The position numbers and the translations under genes were made by a program. From Paenibacillus_AQ nitricinens (GTDB taxonomy: Bacteria; Bacillota; Bacilli; Paenibacillales; Paenibacillaceae), in the NCBI RefSeq assembly GCF_052056485.1, contig NZ_CP183948.1, positions 5,518,001 to 5,582,000 of the forward strand: a stretch of 64,000 bases of DNA, read 5' to 3'. The number at the start of each line of letters is the position of its first letter. Within the stretch, counting starts at the first letter, position 1. Below, in pieces: positions 8,821 through 17,511 of this stretch. A model generated the notes under the pieces. The model saw only the letters and a program-made list of their open reading frames with translations, did not search any database and was not told the DNA's origin.

Positions 8821-9768
8821 ATTACTGACTGGAACCTTCAGCCGCTTATAGACGGCATTACTGGCCTAGAAATTCGCAGTTGTCTAATCGTTCAACATGG
8901 AGAAACGATATTGGAGCATTATCGCGAGCCTGAAATCGCTACAGAGCTAGGCAAAATTAACTCATGCACTAAAAGCGTGCTCGCCGCCCTTGTCAGCATT
9001 GCCATAGATAAACAAATCGTTCCACCACCTGATACACCTATTTCTGTATTCTTCCCTCCATTAAAAGAGGATCAAGATCAACGAAAAAGAGAAATCACTA
9101 TCCATCACTTATTAACAATGACAGCAGGCTTTAACTGGACAGAATTTGGGGGGCAGAATTCCTTTCCGAATATGACCAGAAACGCAGACTGGATAAAGTT
9201 TGTGCTCGCCCAGCCGCTATCTCATACGCCAGGCACTGAGATGAACTATAACTCTGGATGCTCTCAGCTCTTATCCGCTATCCTGCGGGAATGTTCTGGA
9301 CAAGACGTTGCAGCATTTGCTGAAGATCAGCTATTTCAGCCGCTTGGTATCGAAAGCTATCGCTGGGACTGTGATCCGCAAGGCATACATACTGGTGGAT
9401 TTGGCCTTTATATGATGCCTGAGGATATGCTCAAATTCGGTCTCCTTTATTTGCAAGAAGGGCGCTGGAGGGATCAGCAGCTCATTCATTCGGATACCGT
9501 TCAGAAGTCCACTCACCCTTATGTTGCAGCTACGCTACCACAGAAGGGCTTCTATGGCTGGCACTGGTGGGTATCCTCATTCAATGCAGGTACAGAGCAG
9601 CAGCCGAATGAGATCCCTTATTATTTTGCGCTTGGCTTCATGGGCCAGCACATTATTGTGGTACCATCCTATGAGCTGGTTGCAGTCATTACTGCGGATA
9701 AATACAAGAAAGGCTCACCAGCTAATGTGTTCGGCCGATTTATCGTGCCAACGCTTCTTGGGCGATAA
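8821..9768 (+). CDS. Serine hydrolase, class C beta-lactamase fold
   Basis: A cytoplasmic serine hydrolase of the beta-lactamase/penicillin-binding superfamily with no signal peptide. The nucleophile motif SxxK is SCTK in LGKINSCTKSVLAAL, the second motif is YNS in MNYNSGCSQLLSAIL, and the late FYGWHWWV segment fits the third. Sequence similar to the family continues in frame upstream of the first usual start (TTG 8911), with GLEIRSCLIVQHGETILE. The frame is closed by a stop at 8803, and the only start with a ribosome binding site (AAAGGGGG, 8805-8812) is ATT 8821. Alternatively one G has been gained in a G5 tract after ATG 8802. The substrate is unknown; esterase or peptidase are both possible. 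Confidence 0.78.
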   Translation: MTDWNLQPLIDGITGLEIRSCLIVQHGETILEHYREPEIATELGKINSCTKSVLAALVSIAIDKQIVPPPDTPISVFFPPLKEDQDQRKREITIHHLLTMTAGFNWTEFGGQNSFPNMTRNADWIKFVLAQPLSHTPGTEMNYNSGCSQLLSAILRECSGQDVAAFAEDQLFQPLGIESYRWDCDPQGIHTGGFGLYMMPEDMLKFGLLYLQEGRWRDQQLIHSDTVQKSTHPYVAATLPQKGFYGWHWWVSSFNAGTEQQPNEIPYYFALGFMGQHIIVVPSYELVAVITADKYKKGSPANVFGRFIVPTLLGR

Positions 9769-9800
9769 AAACAAGGGAATACCGTCCACTCCCATCATAC

Positions 9801-9842
9801 AAGAAGGAAGCCGATCACACGGATCGGCTTCCTTCTTGTTTT
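9801..9842 (+). terminator. Terminator between convergent hydrolase and ltrA genes
   Basis: AAGAAGGAAGCCGATC (9801-9816) pairs with GATCGGCTTCCTTCTT (9822-9837), followed by GTTTTC. The genes are convergent and it probably serves both. Confidence 0.88.
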
Positions 9843-9867
9843 CTTATTCAGCTTCGGCACAACAAGC

Positions 9868-10998
9868 TTACGTCGTTAATTTTGCATATACAACAAAAAA
9901 TAACATCATTTCACCAATGATCAGGTAATTAGGTATAAGGAACAACAAATCTACTGCGAAAAAAACTCCAAGTAAACCTAATAATAACGCTAAATGGAAC
10001 ATCCCTAATCTTTGCTGTAAACGTCTGTATTTATGGAAGACCAACGAAGTAGAGAAGAAGTAGAGCAACACCGACCCAAAAATAAAACATACCATAAATG
10101 TATAATCTAGTTGTTCGAGAAATAACAGTTGGATCGAAGCAGCGATCATACTCAAGGAAATATAAATAAACAAATGGCCATAAATGATGGTCTGTCCGGC
10201 AGTCTCTATGCTCTTGTCCACTTTCTTCTCAACATTATCAAAGTATTGCCACCACATAGCTATAATTAATAGAAAAGTTAATAATGCAAATAAAATAGAT
10301 TGCCACGTCCAGTGGCTAGACTGTAAGACTGCAAGTATACTGACCACTGATTCGCCAAGTAGAATGAGGGTAAACAACGAGAAACGTTCTAATAAATGAT
10401 GAGTGTTTATCGGGCTTTTCACCAAGTATCTCCGGCCGATTAAGGGAAGCAAGATATCTACAGTAATTCCCGCATACAAAACTACATAACGTATCCAAGA
10501 GTCAAAGAAAAGGGATAATGCAGAGATCACTAATCCAATCCAAAACCGACTTCCCAAATAGCGGGCAGTACCCTTTCTATCAGCTGCTTCATTCTTATTT
10601 ACCGTAAGATATTGAATGGCAGTCATAGCTCTTAAGCCAACATAACCTATTAGAAATGGCATATAGTATTGATCAAAGTTAACCGATAAGCTAGCCGTCA
10701 TTATTAATACAAAAAATAATTGTAGAATCAGAAATATCCGGTGTGAAAAGATGTCTTGTCCAAACCGATTCACAAAAAGCGATTGCCCCACCCAGGCCCA
10801 CCAGATCGGAATGAATATTAAGATAAATTTAGATAAATATTCAAGTGGAATTGTACCCGCCTCTACATGCAACAAGACATGACTCGCTTTTGAAACCGCA
10901 GCTACAAAAAGCAGATCATAAAATAGTTCCAGCCAGGTCACTTTCTTCTCAGCAAAGGATGCTGTGCTCTGTTCAAATCCCGATGTGCGTTTATTCAT
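9868..10998 (-). CDS. LtrA-family membrane protein (low temperature requirement)
   Basis: A 376-residue polytopic membrane protein with about ten hydrophobic helices. The family signature VTWLELFYDLLFVAAVSKAS is at residues 20-39, and the central LLERFSLFTLILLGESVVSI at about residues 200-219 is the other conserved LtrA block. The name comes from Listeria, where a member is needed for growth in the cold; the molecular function is not established. AAGGGAG lies seven bases before ATG 10998. It stands alone, convergent with the serine hydrolase gene. Confidence 0.85.
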   Translation of the reverse strand: MNKRTSGFEQSTASFAEKKVTWLELFYDLLFVAAVSKASHVLLHVEAGTIPLEYLSKFILIFIPIWWAWVGQSLFVNRFGQDIFSHRIFLILQLFFVLIMTASLSVNFDQYYMPFLIGYVGLRAMTAIQYLTVNKNEAADRKGTARYLGSRFWIGLVISALSLFFDSWIRYVVLYAGITVDILLPLIGRRYLVKSPINTHHLLERFSLFTLILLGESVVSILAVLQSSHWTWQSILFALLTFLLIIAMWWQYFDNVEKKVDKSIETAGQTIIYGHLFIYISLSMIAASIQLLFLEQLDYTFMVCFIFGSVLLYFFSTSLVFHKYRRLQQRLGMFHLALLLGLLGVFFAVDLLFLIPNYLIIGEMMLFFVVYAKLTT

Positions 10999-11111
10999 CG
11001 TTTTACTCCCTTAGTTTGGATGTGTATATAATACAGTTTATCGAGTACTTATCCATCTTAACCGAATTGATATACTAATTTGAAGCCCCTTTATTTCCAC
11101 TCAAAAATCAC

Positions 11112-11154
11112 GCAAAAAAAGCTCCCCCTTGCCTAAACTCGACAAAGGAAAGCT
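11112..11154 (-). terminator. Terminator of the NitT/TauT-type ABC operon
   Basis: On the minus strand AGCTTTCCTTTG pairs along 12 bases, with four G-U pairs, with CAAGGGGGAGCT, and a run of seven T follows. Plus-strand arms are 11120-11131 and 11143-11154. Confidence 0.78.
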
Positions 11155-11176
11155 ATAGATATATCTCCAACTATAT

Positions 11177-11929
11177 TTAATTCCGCCACTTCATAAACTT
11201 GTAATCAAGAAAATCAACAAGTAAGAAGAGGACAAACCCTACCAAGCTGAACAGCATAATACCCGCATACATCTCCGGATAATCCAGTCTTAACCAAGCA
11301 TCCATAATGAAAAAGCCCATGCCATGCTCAGTTCCGTAAATCTCCGTGAAAAAGAGTACAGATATCGCTGTTCCAAGCGAAATACGAATCGTACTCAGAA
11401 TGACCGACAGTGCACCCGGCAGTGTCACATGCCAGAACTTCTGCACCGTACTTGCCCCTATACTCGTTAAGACATCATAGGTATTCTCAGGAATAGCCTT
11501 CACACCATCCCTTACGGAGATAATAATCTGGAACAAGAGAATCATCATGATCATTAAGATTTTTGACGTTTCACCAAGCCCGAAGAATAGCATCACAACG
11601 GGAAGCAGAGCGATTTTTGGGACAGGATAGGTTAAATAAACGACAGGGTCAAGCAGCTTATTCCAAGTCAGTGAACGTCCCATCAGAAGACCAATGAGCA
11701 GTCCAATGATTAACGCCAGCACTACACCTGCAAAAATTCTGAACAAGCTATATCCTACATTTAAAGCAATCTCCTGACCAACTAAGTGAAACATAGCGTT
11801 ATATACAGCGAATGGACTCGGCAAAATCGAATGATTCATAAGCAAATAGGCAATATACCACACCACATTCATACAAAAGAACACAAACAACAGTCTTATT
11901 ATGTGATGAATCCGATTTTTTCTCACCAT
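11177..11929 (-). CDS. ABC transporter permease, NitT/TauT (SsuC) type
   Basis: A 250-residue inner-membrane permease with six hydrophobic segments and the BPD permease fold. The cytoplasmic EAA-type loop is seen in TSIGASTVQKFWHVTLPGAL at about residues 155-174, with YPVPKIALLPVVMLFFGLGE before it, a stretch typical of SsuC/TauC proteins. Its start overlaps the end of the ATPase gene by 7 bases, so translation is coupled. It is the third gene of a three-gene operon. Members of this family import small organic anions, sulfonates or vitamin precursors; the substrate here is not evident. Confidence 0.85.
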   Translation of the reverse strand: MVRKNRIHHIIRLLFVFFCMNVVWYIAYLLMNHSILPSPFAVYNAMFHLVGQEIALNVGYSLFRIFAGVVLALIIGLLIGLLMGRSLTWNKLLDPVVYLTYPVPKIALLPVVMLFFGLGETSKILMIMMILLFQIIISVRDGVKAIPENTYDVLTSIGASTVQKFWHVTLPGALSVILSTIRISLGTAISVLFFTEIYGTEHGMGFFIMDAWLRLDYPEMYAGIMLFSLVGFVLFLLVDFLDYKFMKWRN

Positions 11930-12699
11930 ATCTCCTGCATTACCTTTCTGATTCGCTTAGTCTGTTCAAAGAAATCTACACTGTCCCGCTTAACTTCATG
12001 CTTCATTTGAAATACCAATTGATTATCGATCATTTCCGGAGCTTCATCTTTATTAGATGGCATAACAATAATTTTCTGCCCCAGCAGAATAGCCTCTTCC
12101 ACATCATGGGTAACAAATAAGGTAGTCGCCGGATGCGCTAACCAGTTATCCAAAAAGAGAATCTGTAGCGTTTCCCTAGTAATCGCATCCAGTGCGGAGA
12201 AAGGCTCGTCCAGCAGTAAAATAGTAGGCAAAATGGCGAATGCTCTGGCGATTGCCACTCTTTGCTGCTGTCCTCCACTGAGTGATAGAGGATAACGATC
12301 AGTTAAATCAGAGATTCCCATCGACGAAAGCCACTGCTTAATCTGATTCTCCCGTTCTTGCTTGGATGTGCTCGCAGTATGCGAGATTTTCATCGCGATT
12401 TGAATATTATCATGTACAGTCTTCCATGGAAGAAGCCCATAGTTTTGCGGTACCAGGCCGATCAGAGTTTCTTTATCATGCACGGATTTTTCATTAAAAA
12501 GAATTTGCCCCATATAGCTTGGCAGCAAGCCCGCAATCGCCCGTAATAAAGTGGATTTTCCGCTGCCAGAGGGTCCGATGATCGTGTAAATCCCATGCTC
12601 CGGTAAAGATAGGTCCATCTTCCCTAAGGCCAGTTGACCTGTCTTATACTCTACTTTAAGGTCCTTAATGACGAGTCCTTTATTTCTTGAATTGGACAT
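11923..12699 (-). CDS. ABC transporter ATP-binding protein, NitT/TauT (SsuB) type
   Basis: A 258-residue ATPase that would power the adjacent importer. Walker A is GPSGSGKST at about residues 42-50, the Q-loop is VPQNYGLLPW, the ABC signature is LSGGQQQR, Walker B is ILLLDEPFSALD and the switch histidine is in VTHDVEEA. All catalytic motifs are intact. The start codon lies inside the end of the binding-protein gene (20-base overlap), and the 3' end overlaps the permease gene. This tight packing argues for equal expression of the complex. Confidence 0.9.
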   Translation of the reverse strand: MSNSRNKGLVIKDLKVEYKTGQLALGKMDLSLPEHGIYTIIGPSGSGKSTLLRAIAGLLPSYMGQILFNEKSVHDKETLIGLVPQNYGLLPWKTVHDNIQIAMKISHTASTSKQERENQIKQWLSSMGISDLTDRYPLSLSGGQQQRVAIARAFAILPTILLLDEPFSALDAITRETLQILFLDNWLAHPATTLFVTHDVEEAILLGQKIIVMPSNKDEAPEMIDNQLVFQMKHEVKRDSVDFFEQTKRIRKVMQEIW

Positions 12700-13672
12700 C
12701 AGAAATCACATCTTCAGCCGAGATATTTTTGCTAAGCAAACCTTTTTCCCGTGCCCATGCAAATGCGGCTTCTACTTCTTTCACATCCACTTGATTGGCA
12801 GGGAGATAATCAGGCACCTTGATCTCATCTTTCAACGTTTCTGGATAACCAACTTCTTTGATCACAAGATCGATATATTCGGATTGATCATGAGATTTCA
12901 TATACGCTACCGCCTCGTCATAAGCAGCATACATATTGCGGATCGCATCTGCCTTAGCATCAATAGCAGTTTGTGGGAAAGCCAATACAAATGGATTCAC
13001 TCCTGCTGTATGTGTGGAGCTAAGCACGCGCAAGCCTGAAGCTTTACCCATTGTTACAAATGGTTCAGGCAAAATAGCCGCATCCGCCTTATTGTTCTTA
13101 AGCAATTCTAACCGGGTAGGGATTTGTGGAACCTCAGTTACCGTGATATCATTTTCTGTCAAACCCGCTTGTTTCAGCATCATCGCCACAGTATATTGTG
13201 TGGAAGTATTTTTGGACAAAATCACGGTTTTGCCTTTCAGATCCTTCACATCTTGGATCGCATCATTCCCAGTCAATAAATCGAATTCACCAAAAGTTGT
13301 GCTAGTGATCTTCACATCCAGCCCGGCTTCATTATAGATAGAAATCGCAACCAAATCAGCACTGATCCCCTCTAACTTGCCTGCTTGAAAGGCGACATCA
13401 CGGTCTTTTGCACTCTTGAACGTTTGGATGTCCAGGTTCACTCCATGTTTCTTATCAAAACCTTGCTCATGAGCAATTACAAAAGGAATCGCATCAATCG
13501 AGGGCAGTAAGCCAAGCGACAAAGTAACAGCTTCTTTTGAGGTCTCTGCTGCGTTTCCCTCTGTCGATGCTGTATTCGTGTTATTCTTTGAACCACAACC
13601 TACTGCAAGTACAGCGACGACAACGACCATCATCGGCAACATCAACATTCTTTTTAGTGCTTTTTTCTTCAT
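12680..13672 (-). CDS. ABC transporter substrate-binding lipoprotein, NMT1/SsuA-like
   Basis: A 330-residue lipoprotein. The signal sequence ends in a lipobox-like LAVGC at about residues 22-26, followed by a Ser/Asn/Thr linker. The mature domain starts VTLSLGLLPSIDAIPFVIAH and carries KGKTVILSKNTSTQYTVAMM, the usual second-lobe start for periplasmic NMT1/THI5-like folds. It is the first gene of the operon with the ATPase and permease. The family includes proteins for sulfonates, pyrimidines, thiamine precursors and similar small molecules. No thiamine riboswitch is visible in its long leader, so a thiamine-precursor role is not supported. Confidence 0.85.
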   Translation of the reverse strand: MKKKALKRMLMLPMMVVVVAVLAVGCGSKNNTNTASTEGNAAETSKEAVTLSLGLLPSIDAIPFVIAHEQGFDKKHGVNLDIQTFKSAKDRDVAFQAGKLEGISADLVAISIYNEAGLDVKITSTTFGEFDLLTGNDAIQDVKDLKGKTVILSKNTSTQYTVAMMLKQAGLTENDITVTEVPQIPTRLELLKNNKADAAILPEPFVTMGKASGLRVLSSTHTAGVNPFVLAFPQTAIDAKADAIRNMYAAYDEAVAYMKSHDQSEYIDLVIKEVGYPETLKDEIKVPDYLPANQVDVKEVEAAFAWAREKGLLSKNISAEDVISDVQFKK

Positions 13673-13709
13673 AAAACTCTCCTACCTCCATTAATCTTTC
13701 TATAGTAGA

Positions 13710-13780
13710 CATGCCCCTATTCTTTGCAATCTGCAAAAGAGCATGCAAAAAGCCCTTAAGCTGTTCCAGGACGCTTCAGG
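13710..13780 (-). promoter_or_regulatory. Structured leader of the NitT/TauT-type ABC operon
   Basis: Two stems can form in the 5' leader. The promoter-proximal one (GCTTCAGG 13773-13780 with CCTTAAGC 13754-13761) is followed on the minus strand by GGCTTTTTGC, so it resembles a weak terminator. The second joins CATGC/GCATG (13710-13714 with 13741-13745) around an inner CTTTGCA/TGCAAAAG pair. No known riboswitch class was recognised. Confidence 0.35.
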
Positions 13781-13856
13781 TATTGTAATTTTACATCAGT
13801 CATCACAGCTTGTATATTCATAAATTTAAATAGTTATATTTATCACATACTTAGAT

Positions 13857-13913
13857 GCAAAAAAATCCGAACCATCCTGCAAGGAATCTCCCCTGCAAAT
13901 TGCTCCGGATTTT
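13857..13913 (-). terminator. Terminator of the amino-sugar-acid operon
   Basis: On the minus strand AAAATCCG (complement of 13906-13913) pairs with CGGATTTT (complement of 13862-13869) and a T run follows. The inner region also contains a TTGCAGG/CCTTGCA pair. Confidence 0.8.
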
Positions 13914-13919
13914 CGCTAA

Positions 13920-14642
13920 CTACACCTCATAGTTCACTACATAATTCTGCAGCTCTGTATTGTAAAAGCCGATACTATACTCCGTTACCTTGCCCAGCTC
14001 GTCATAAGAATAACGGGTTCGCTTCAGCAAGGGACGCTTCTTATCAAGGAGCAATATCTCCTCGACATCAGGCGGAGGAACGGCAACGGAAAATTCATCA
14101 CGCAGTTTCTCTAAGGAAACGCTCCGCTCTTCAAGTAGTTCATACAAGGACTGGGCATTTAAGTCTAGTAGATCCAAATCATCCATACCATTTACTAAAT
14201 AATGTGTGTAATGAACGTATGGAATATCATTTAGACTGTATATGCGTTCCAAGCGTATACAATGTTCGCCGAATAAGCGGTAAGGTTCGCTTCCGACTTC
14301 ATTATATACTCGCTCCGCCTTCATCCATTGCTTCCGAATTTGGTGCCCTTCATCCACTAGAATTTCCGTGAATTTTTTCCACTTGGACAGCTTGGATGAT
14401 GAGGTATTACGGATCACCTTCGTCCCCTTGCCGCTCCCCTTCTCCAGAAATCCTTCTTGGACAAGCTCCTGAATGGCACCGCGCACCGTGATCTTGCTGA
14501 CATTGAATTCCTGCTCTAGCTGAGGCTCAGAAGGAATATTCAATCCAATAGGATAGACTCCGTGTAGAATCCGATCCTTTATAATATTTGCAATTTGTAT
14601 ATATAAGGGCTTATCTTTTCGGGACAAACTCAAGAAGTTCAC
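13920..14642 (-). CDS. GntR-family regulator, HutC/UTRA subfamily
   Basis: A 240-residue regulator with an N-terminal winged helix (residues about 5-75, with IPSEPQLEQEFNVSKITVRG as the recognition region) and a C-terminal UTRA effector-binding domain (about 95-235). It is the last gene of the five-gene operon and its start codon overlaps the stop of the kinase gene. Such regulators usually sense a phosphorylated sugar intermediate and repress their own operon. The two palindromes at 18611 and 18658 in front of the first gene are its likely operators. Confidence 0.88.
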   Translation of the reverse strand: MNFLSLSRKDKPLYIQIANIIKDRILHGVYPIGLNIPSEPQLEQEFNVSKITVRGAIQELVQEGFLEKGSGKGTKVIRNTSSSKLSKWKKFTEILVDEGHQIRKQWMKAERVYNEVGSEPYRLFGEHCIRLERIYSLNDIPYVHYTHYLVNGMDDLDLLDLNAQSLYELLEERSVSLEKLRDEFSVAVPPPDVEEILLLDKKRPLLKRTRYSYDELGKVTEYSIGFYNTELQNYVVNYEV

Positions 14643-15658
14643 TACCTTTCTACATCGCCTACGGATAGAGTCATAGCTCGAAGTATATCCGCTTCTGAAG
14701 CCATGGGAGTGTCTCCCTCGACAGTATGGGCTAGCATACTAGCGGCAGCGGCAAATCGCACCGTCTGCTCTGAGGTAAAGCCAGTTAGCTCTCCATGCAC
14801 AATTCCGCTCGTATAGGCATCTCCAGCCCCTATTCTATCATAGACGAGAAATCTCAGCGTATCCGAAAAGAAGAAGCTCTGGTTCTTATAAAGATACCCA
14901 CGCAGTGAATGTGAGTTGTCGCCATGAATACTGCGATGGGTGCCTGCGATCACCGAGATATCGTACTGCTTCGCAACTGCCGGAATAAGTTCGAGCAATT
15001 GCTCTTCACGTTCAGCTTGGGCAGTGCTCATCCCCAAGATAAATATCGCATCCTTCTCATTCATCATTACGATATCAGCCAGCTGCAGCATCTCCCCGTA
15101 ATGCGGCTTCGCTAGCGAATACCCTTTCGGTCCCCATAATGACGGACGATAGTTGCAATCAAAGATCACAGTCCCACCCTGCTGCTTGACAGCTCTAGCC
15201 AAGGATTTCATATGATGACGTACACTATCGTTCATAGCCAGCGTAATGCCGCAGAAATGAATCACATCCAGACTTCGCGCAATCTCTTCATAATTATAAG
15301 TTTCCTCAGGAGCCGTATTGAAGCTACTCTCCAGACGATTACTATAAGTCACCTTGCTTGGACGTGCACCAAATCCATTCTCCAAGAAATACAAGCCCAG
15401 ATATTCTCCTCCTCGTATAACGAGGTTAGATGAAATACCCAGCTTCCGCAAATACGCGGCGGCGGCCTCTCCCAAGGAGGTAGTCGGCAAACGGGAAATC
15501 AAATAACCTTCATGCCCGAAGCGTGCCAGTGCCGAGCTGACATTAACCCCGGTACCGGAGAATGAATAGTTTAAGGCGTTTCCCTGTGATAGCAGCTGAA
15601 CTCCCGGCACCTGCAGACGCATCATCACTTCTCCGAATGCCCCGATTCGTTTAGGCAT
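14642..15658 (-). CDS. PfkB-family sugar kinase, probable 2-keto-3-deoxygluconate kinase
   Basis: A 338-residue ribokinase-fold kinase. The substrate-binding start is FSGTGVNVSSALARFG, and the PfkB signature with the catalytic Asp is DRIGAGDAYTSG near residues 275-286. It overlaps the aldolase gene by 8 bases. In this setting it would phosphorylate 2-keto-3-deoxygluconate, produced by the PLP lyase, to KDGP, the substrate of the aldolase encoded just upstream. The substrate is inferred from neighbours and family. Confidence 0.8.
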   Translation of the reverse strand: MPKRIGAFGEVMMRLQVPGVQLLSQGNALNYSFSGTGVNVSSALARFGHEGYLISRLPTTSLGEAAAAYLRKLGISSNLVIRGGEYLGLYFLENGFGARPSKVTYSNRLESSFNTAPEETYNYEEIARSLDVIHFCGITLAMNDSVRHHMKSLARAVKQQGGTVIFDCNYRPSLWGPKGYSLAKPHYGEMLQLADIVMMNEKDAIFILGMSTAQAEREEQLLELIPAVAKQYDISVIAGTHRSIHGDNSHSLRGYLYKNQSFFFSDTLRFLVYDRIGAGDAYTSGIVHGELTGFTSEQTVRFAAAASMLAHTVEGDTPMASEADILRAMTLSVGDVER

Positions 15659-16406
15659 ATTTATCTGTCAGCCTCTTCATAATTCCAAGCAAATCACGTA
15701 CATCCTGGATCCGGGTTTTTCCCGATTCTTTATCAATAATGGATGAATAGACATGCGGAATCACTTGTGGTACCCCTGCTTCAAGAGCAATCTCCAGAAT
15801 AGCCTCGAAATTATCCATATCAATTCCGCCGGTTGGTTCGAGTGCAAATCCTGCCTCAGCACAAGCCTTCGCGACAGAGCGGTATTCCTCTTCACGGCTT
15901 AATCCCTGCATTGGAAAGTACTTCAGTGCATTACCACCCATATCCCGAACAAGCGCAATTGCTGATGCTACAGGTACAATTGCCGCTTCACTCTCCGCAG
16001 CACTGAAGAGTCCTGTTGAAATATTCACATAACCCGCACGACCAGAAGGAGCGACCATGCTGTTGATCCAGCTGTCCTTCCCGCCCAGATTAGCGCGTGT
16101 AGCTCCGACAACAGGGAACGCCTGGTTAATATGACTACCCGGATAATGCTTAGCAATCTCGGCCACAATTGTCGCTTGGCGATTATCCCCTGCACCTAAG
16201 CCAATCGATACCGCATCTTCAATTTCTTGACCATATTGCTTCATCGCTGTTACGGCTTCTTCTACCGACTTATAATCCTTAGAGAGCACACCAACCAGCA
16301 CATACCCTTCCGCCGCTTCATAAATCTCTTTAGCATTAGTGATATCTTTAGCGAGTACATTTAATGCGGTGCGTCCCTTATAAAAACGTTGTGAAATCGA
16401 TGTCAT
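15651..16406 (-). CDS. KDGP aldolase, DgaF/EF_0839 family
   Basis: A 251-residue TIM-barrel protein of the family first seen in Enterococcus (EF_0839) and called DgaF in Salmonella. It cleaves 2-dehydro-3-deoxy-6-phosphogluconate to pyruvate and glyceraldehyde 3-phosphate. The Schiff-base lysine is probably in GGNALKYFPMQG near residue 160, and EPTGGIDMDNFEAIL forms the phosphate-binding end of the barrel. It sits one base from the lyase gene and overlaps the kinase gene, so the three steps are coupled. Confidence 0.8.
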   Translation of the reverse strand: MTSISQRFYKGRTALNVLAKDITNAKEIYEAAEGYVLVGVLSKDYKSVEEAVTAMKQYGQEIEDAVSIGLGAGDNRQATIVAEIAKHYPGSHINQAFPVVGATRANLGGKDSWINSMVAPSGRAGYVNISTGLFSAAESEAAIVPVASAIALVRDMGGNALKYFPMQGLSREEEYRSVAKACAEAGFALEPTGGIDMDNFEAILEIALEAGVPQVIPHVYSSIIDKESGKTRIQDVRDLLGIMKRLTDKYA

Positions 16407-16407
16407 C

Positions 16408-17511
16408 TTATTGTCCCCCTATCAATTTATGAATGCTGTCTACAATCACGAGCAGGTCATCGCCAAGAAGCGGCCGTGGGTCAATATCGAAATATCCCTG
16501 CTTCACTCCATAATCGCGGGTATAGATCGCAATCTCGCCCCGCTGCAACCCCCCTACCAATTCCTTAGCCGTAATACCAGCCAGCTGCGGATCAACCTGA
16601 ACTCGGCCGCGATAGATGGCACGGCCCGCCTCATCCTGCACAATGGTTACTCGAATTCCCGGAAGATCATTCAACACCATCAATCCCTGTAATGATGCTT
16701 GCTCGTTGTCACTCTTGTCTTCCTTGACCATGTATTCCTGTAAAGCTTGCAGCAGACCAAAGGAAGTTTCTTTACCGACCTTCATACTGCGACCTATTCC
16801 ATACAATTGCACCTTAACCCATTCTACATATTTACGTTTGCCGGCGATAATACCGGATGTTGGCCCTTCAATGGCTTTAGAACCACTATAAATTGCCAGA
16901 TCAGAGTATTTTACATATTTACAGAGGTCTTCTTCCGCTGCGGCATCAACGATTAGCGGCACCCCTTTACGCTGGGCGATCTCCCATGCCTCTTCGACGG
17001 ATAACATATTTTTCTGCACTGCATGGTGGGACTTCACGTACAGAATGGCAGCCGTCTGCTCAGAAATGGCATCCTCTATATGCTCGGCCCGGCCTTCATT
17101 CGCATAACCGACCTCAATTAGTTTACCTCCACCTAGATAGACCATCGTTTCCACAGGAGCCCCGTACTGTACATTATGCCCCTTCAGAATGATGATTTCA
17201 TTGCGTGGAATGGCTTCTTGGTGCAAACGTTCACTGCGGCGCCGATTGCCTTGGGTCACTAACGCCGCAACGGACAATGCAATCCCGCTGGAGGCTGAGT
17301 TAACGATAAGCGCTGCTTCAGCGCCGAGCATTCGTGCCGTGTAATCTCCGGCTTTATCCACCAGATCCGCTATTTCCACATAACTCTGTCCGCCTTGCTT
17401 CATCGCCTCCATCACTGTGTCGGACGGAGCGGACACCCCCAGGATACTCATTCTGCCGCTTGCATTGATTACACGTTTAAGCCCGTATTTCGCATTTAAT
17501 GAATTCCCCAC
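16408..17511 (-). CDS. PLP-dependent ammonia-lyase, DgaE/SelA-related family
   Basis: A 367-residue fold-type I PLP enzyme of the SelA-related family. The cofactor lysine is in IYSGSKAIEGPTSG at about residues 215-228, with the PLP-binding Asp in VPLIVDAAAEED. Salmonella DgaE acts with DgaD to convert D-glucosaminate 6-phosphate to KDGP with release of ammonia; no DgaD-like gene is seen here. The start is GTG 17511, with AGGAG nine bases before it, and the gene overlaps the end of the deacetylase gene by 35 bases. Because a KDG kinase is encoded downstream, it may act on the free sugar acid here. Confidence 0.8.
   Translation of the reverse strand: MGNSLNAKYGLKRVINASGRMSILGVSAPSDTVMEAMKQGGQSYVEIADLVDKAGDYTARMLGAEAALIVNSASSGIALSVAALVTQGNRRRSERLHQEAIPRNEIIILKGHNVQYGAPVETMVYLGGGKLIEVGYANEGRAEHIEDAISEQTAAILYVKSHHAVQKNMLSVEEAWEIAQRKGVPLIVDAAAEEDLCKYVKYSDLAIYSGSKAIEGPTSGIIAGKRKYVEWVKVQLYGIGRSMKVGKETSFGLLQALQEYMVKEDKSDNEQASLQGLMVLNDLPGIRVTIVQDEAGRAIYRGRVQVDPQLAGITAKELVGGLQRGEIAIYTRDYGVKQGYFDIDPRPLLGDDLLVIVDSIHKLIGGQ

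Noticed and set aside
13673..13860. Thiamine (TPP) riboswitch in the leader of the NitT/TauT-type operon
   Set aside because: The conserved CTGAGA and ACCTGA elements are not present; only generic stems are seen.
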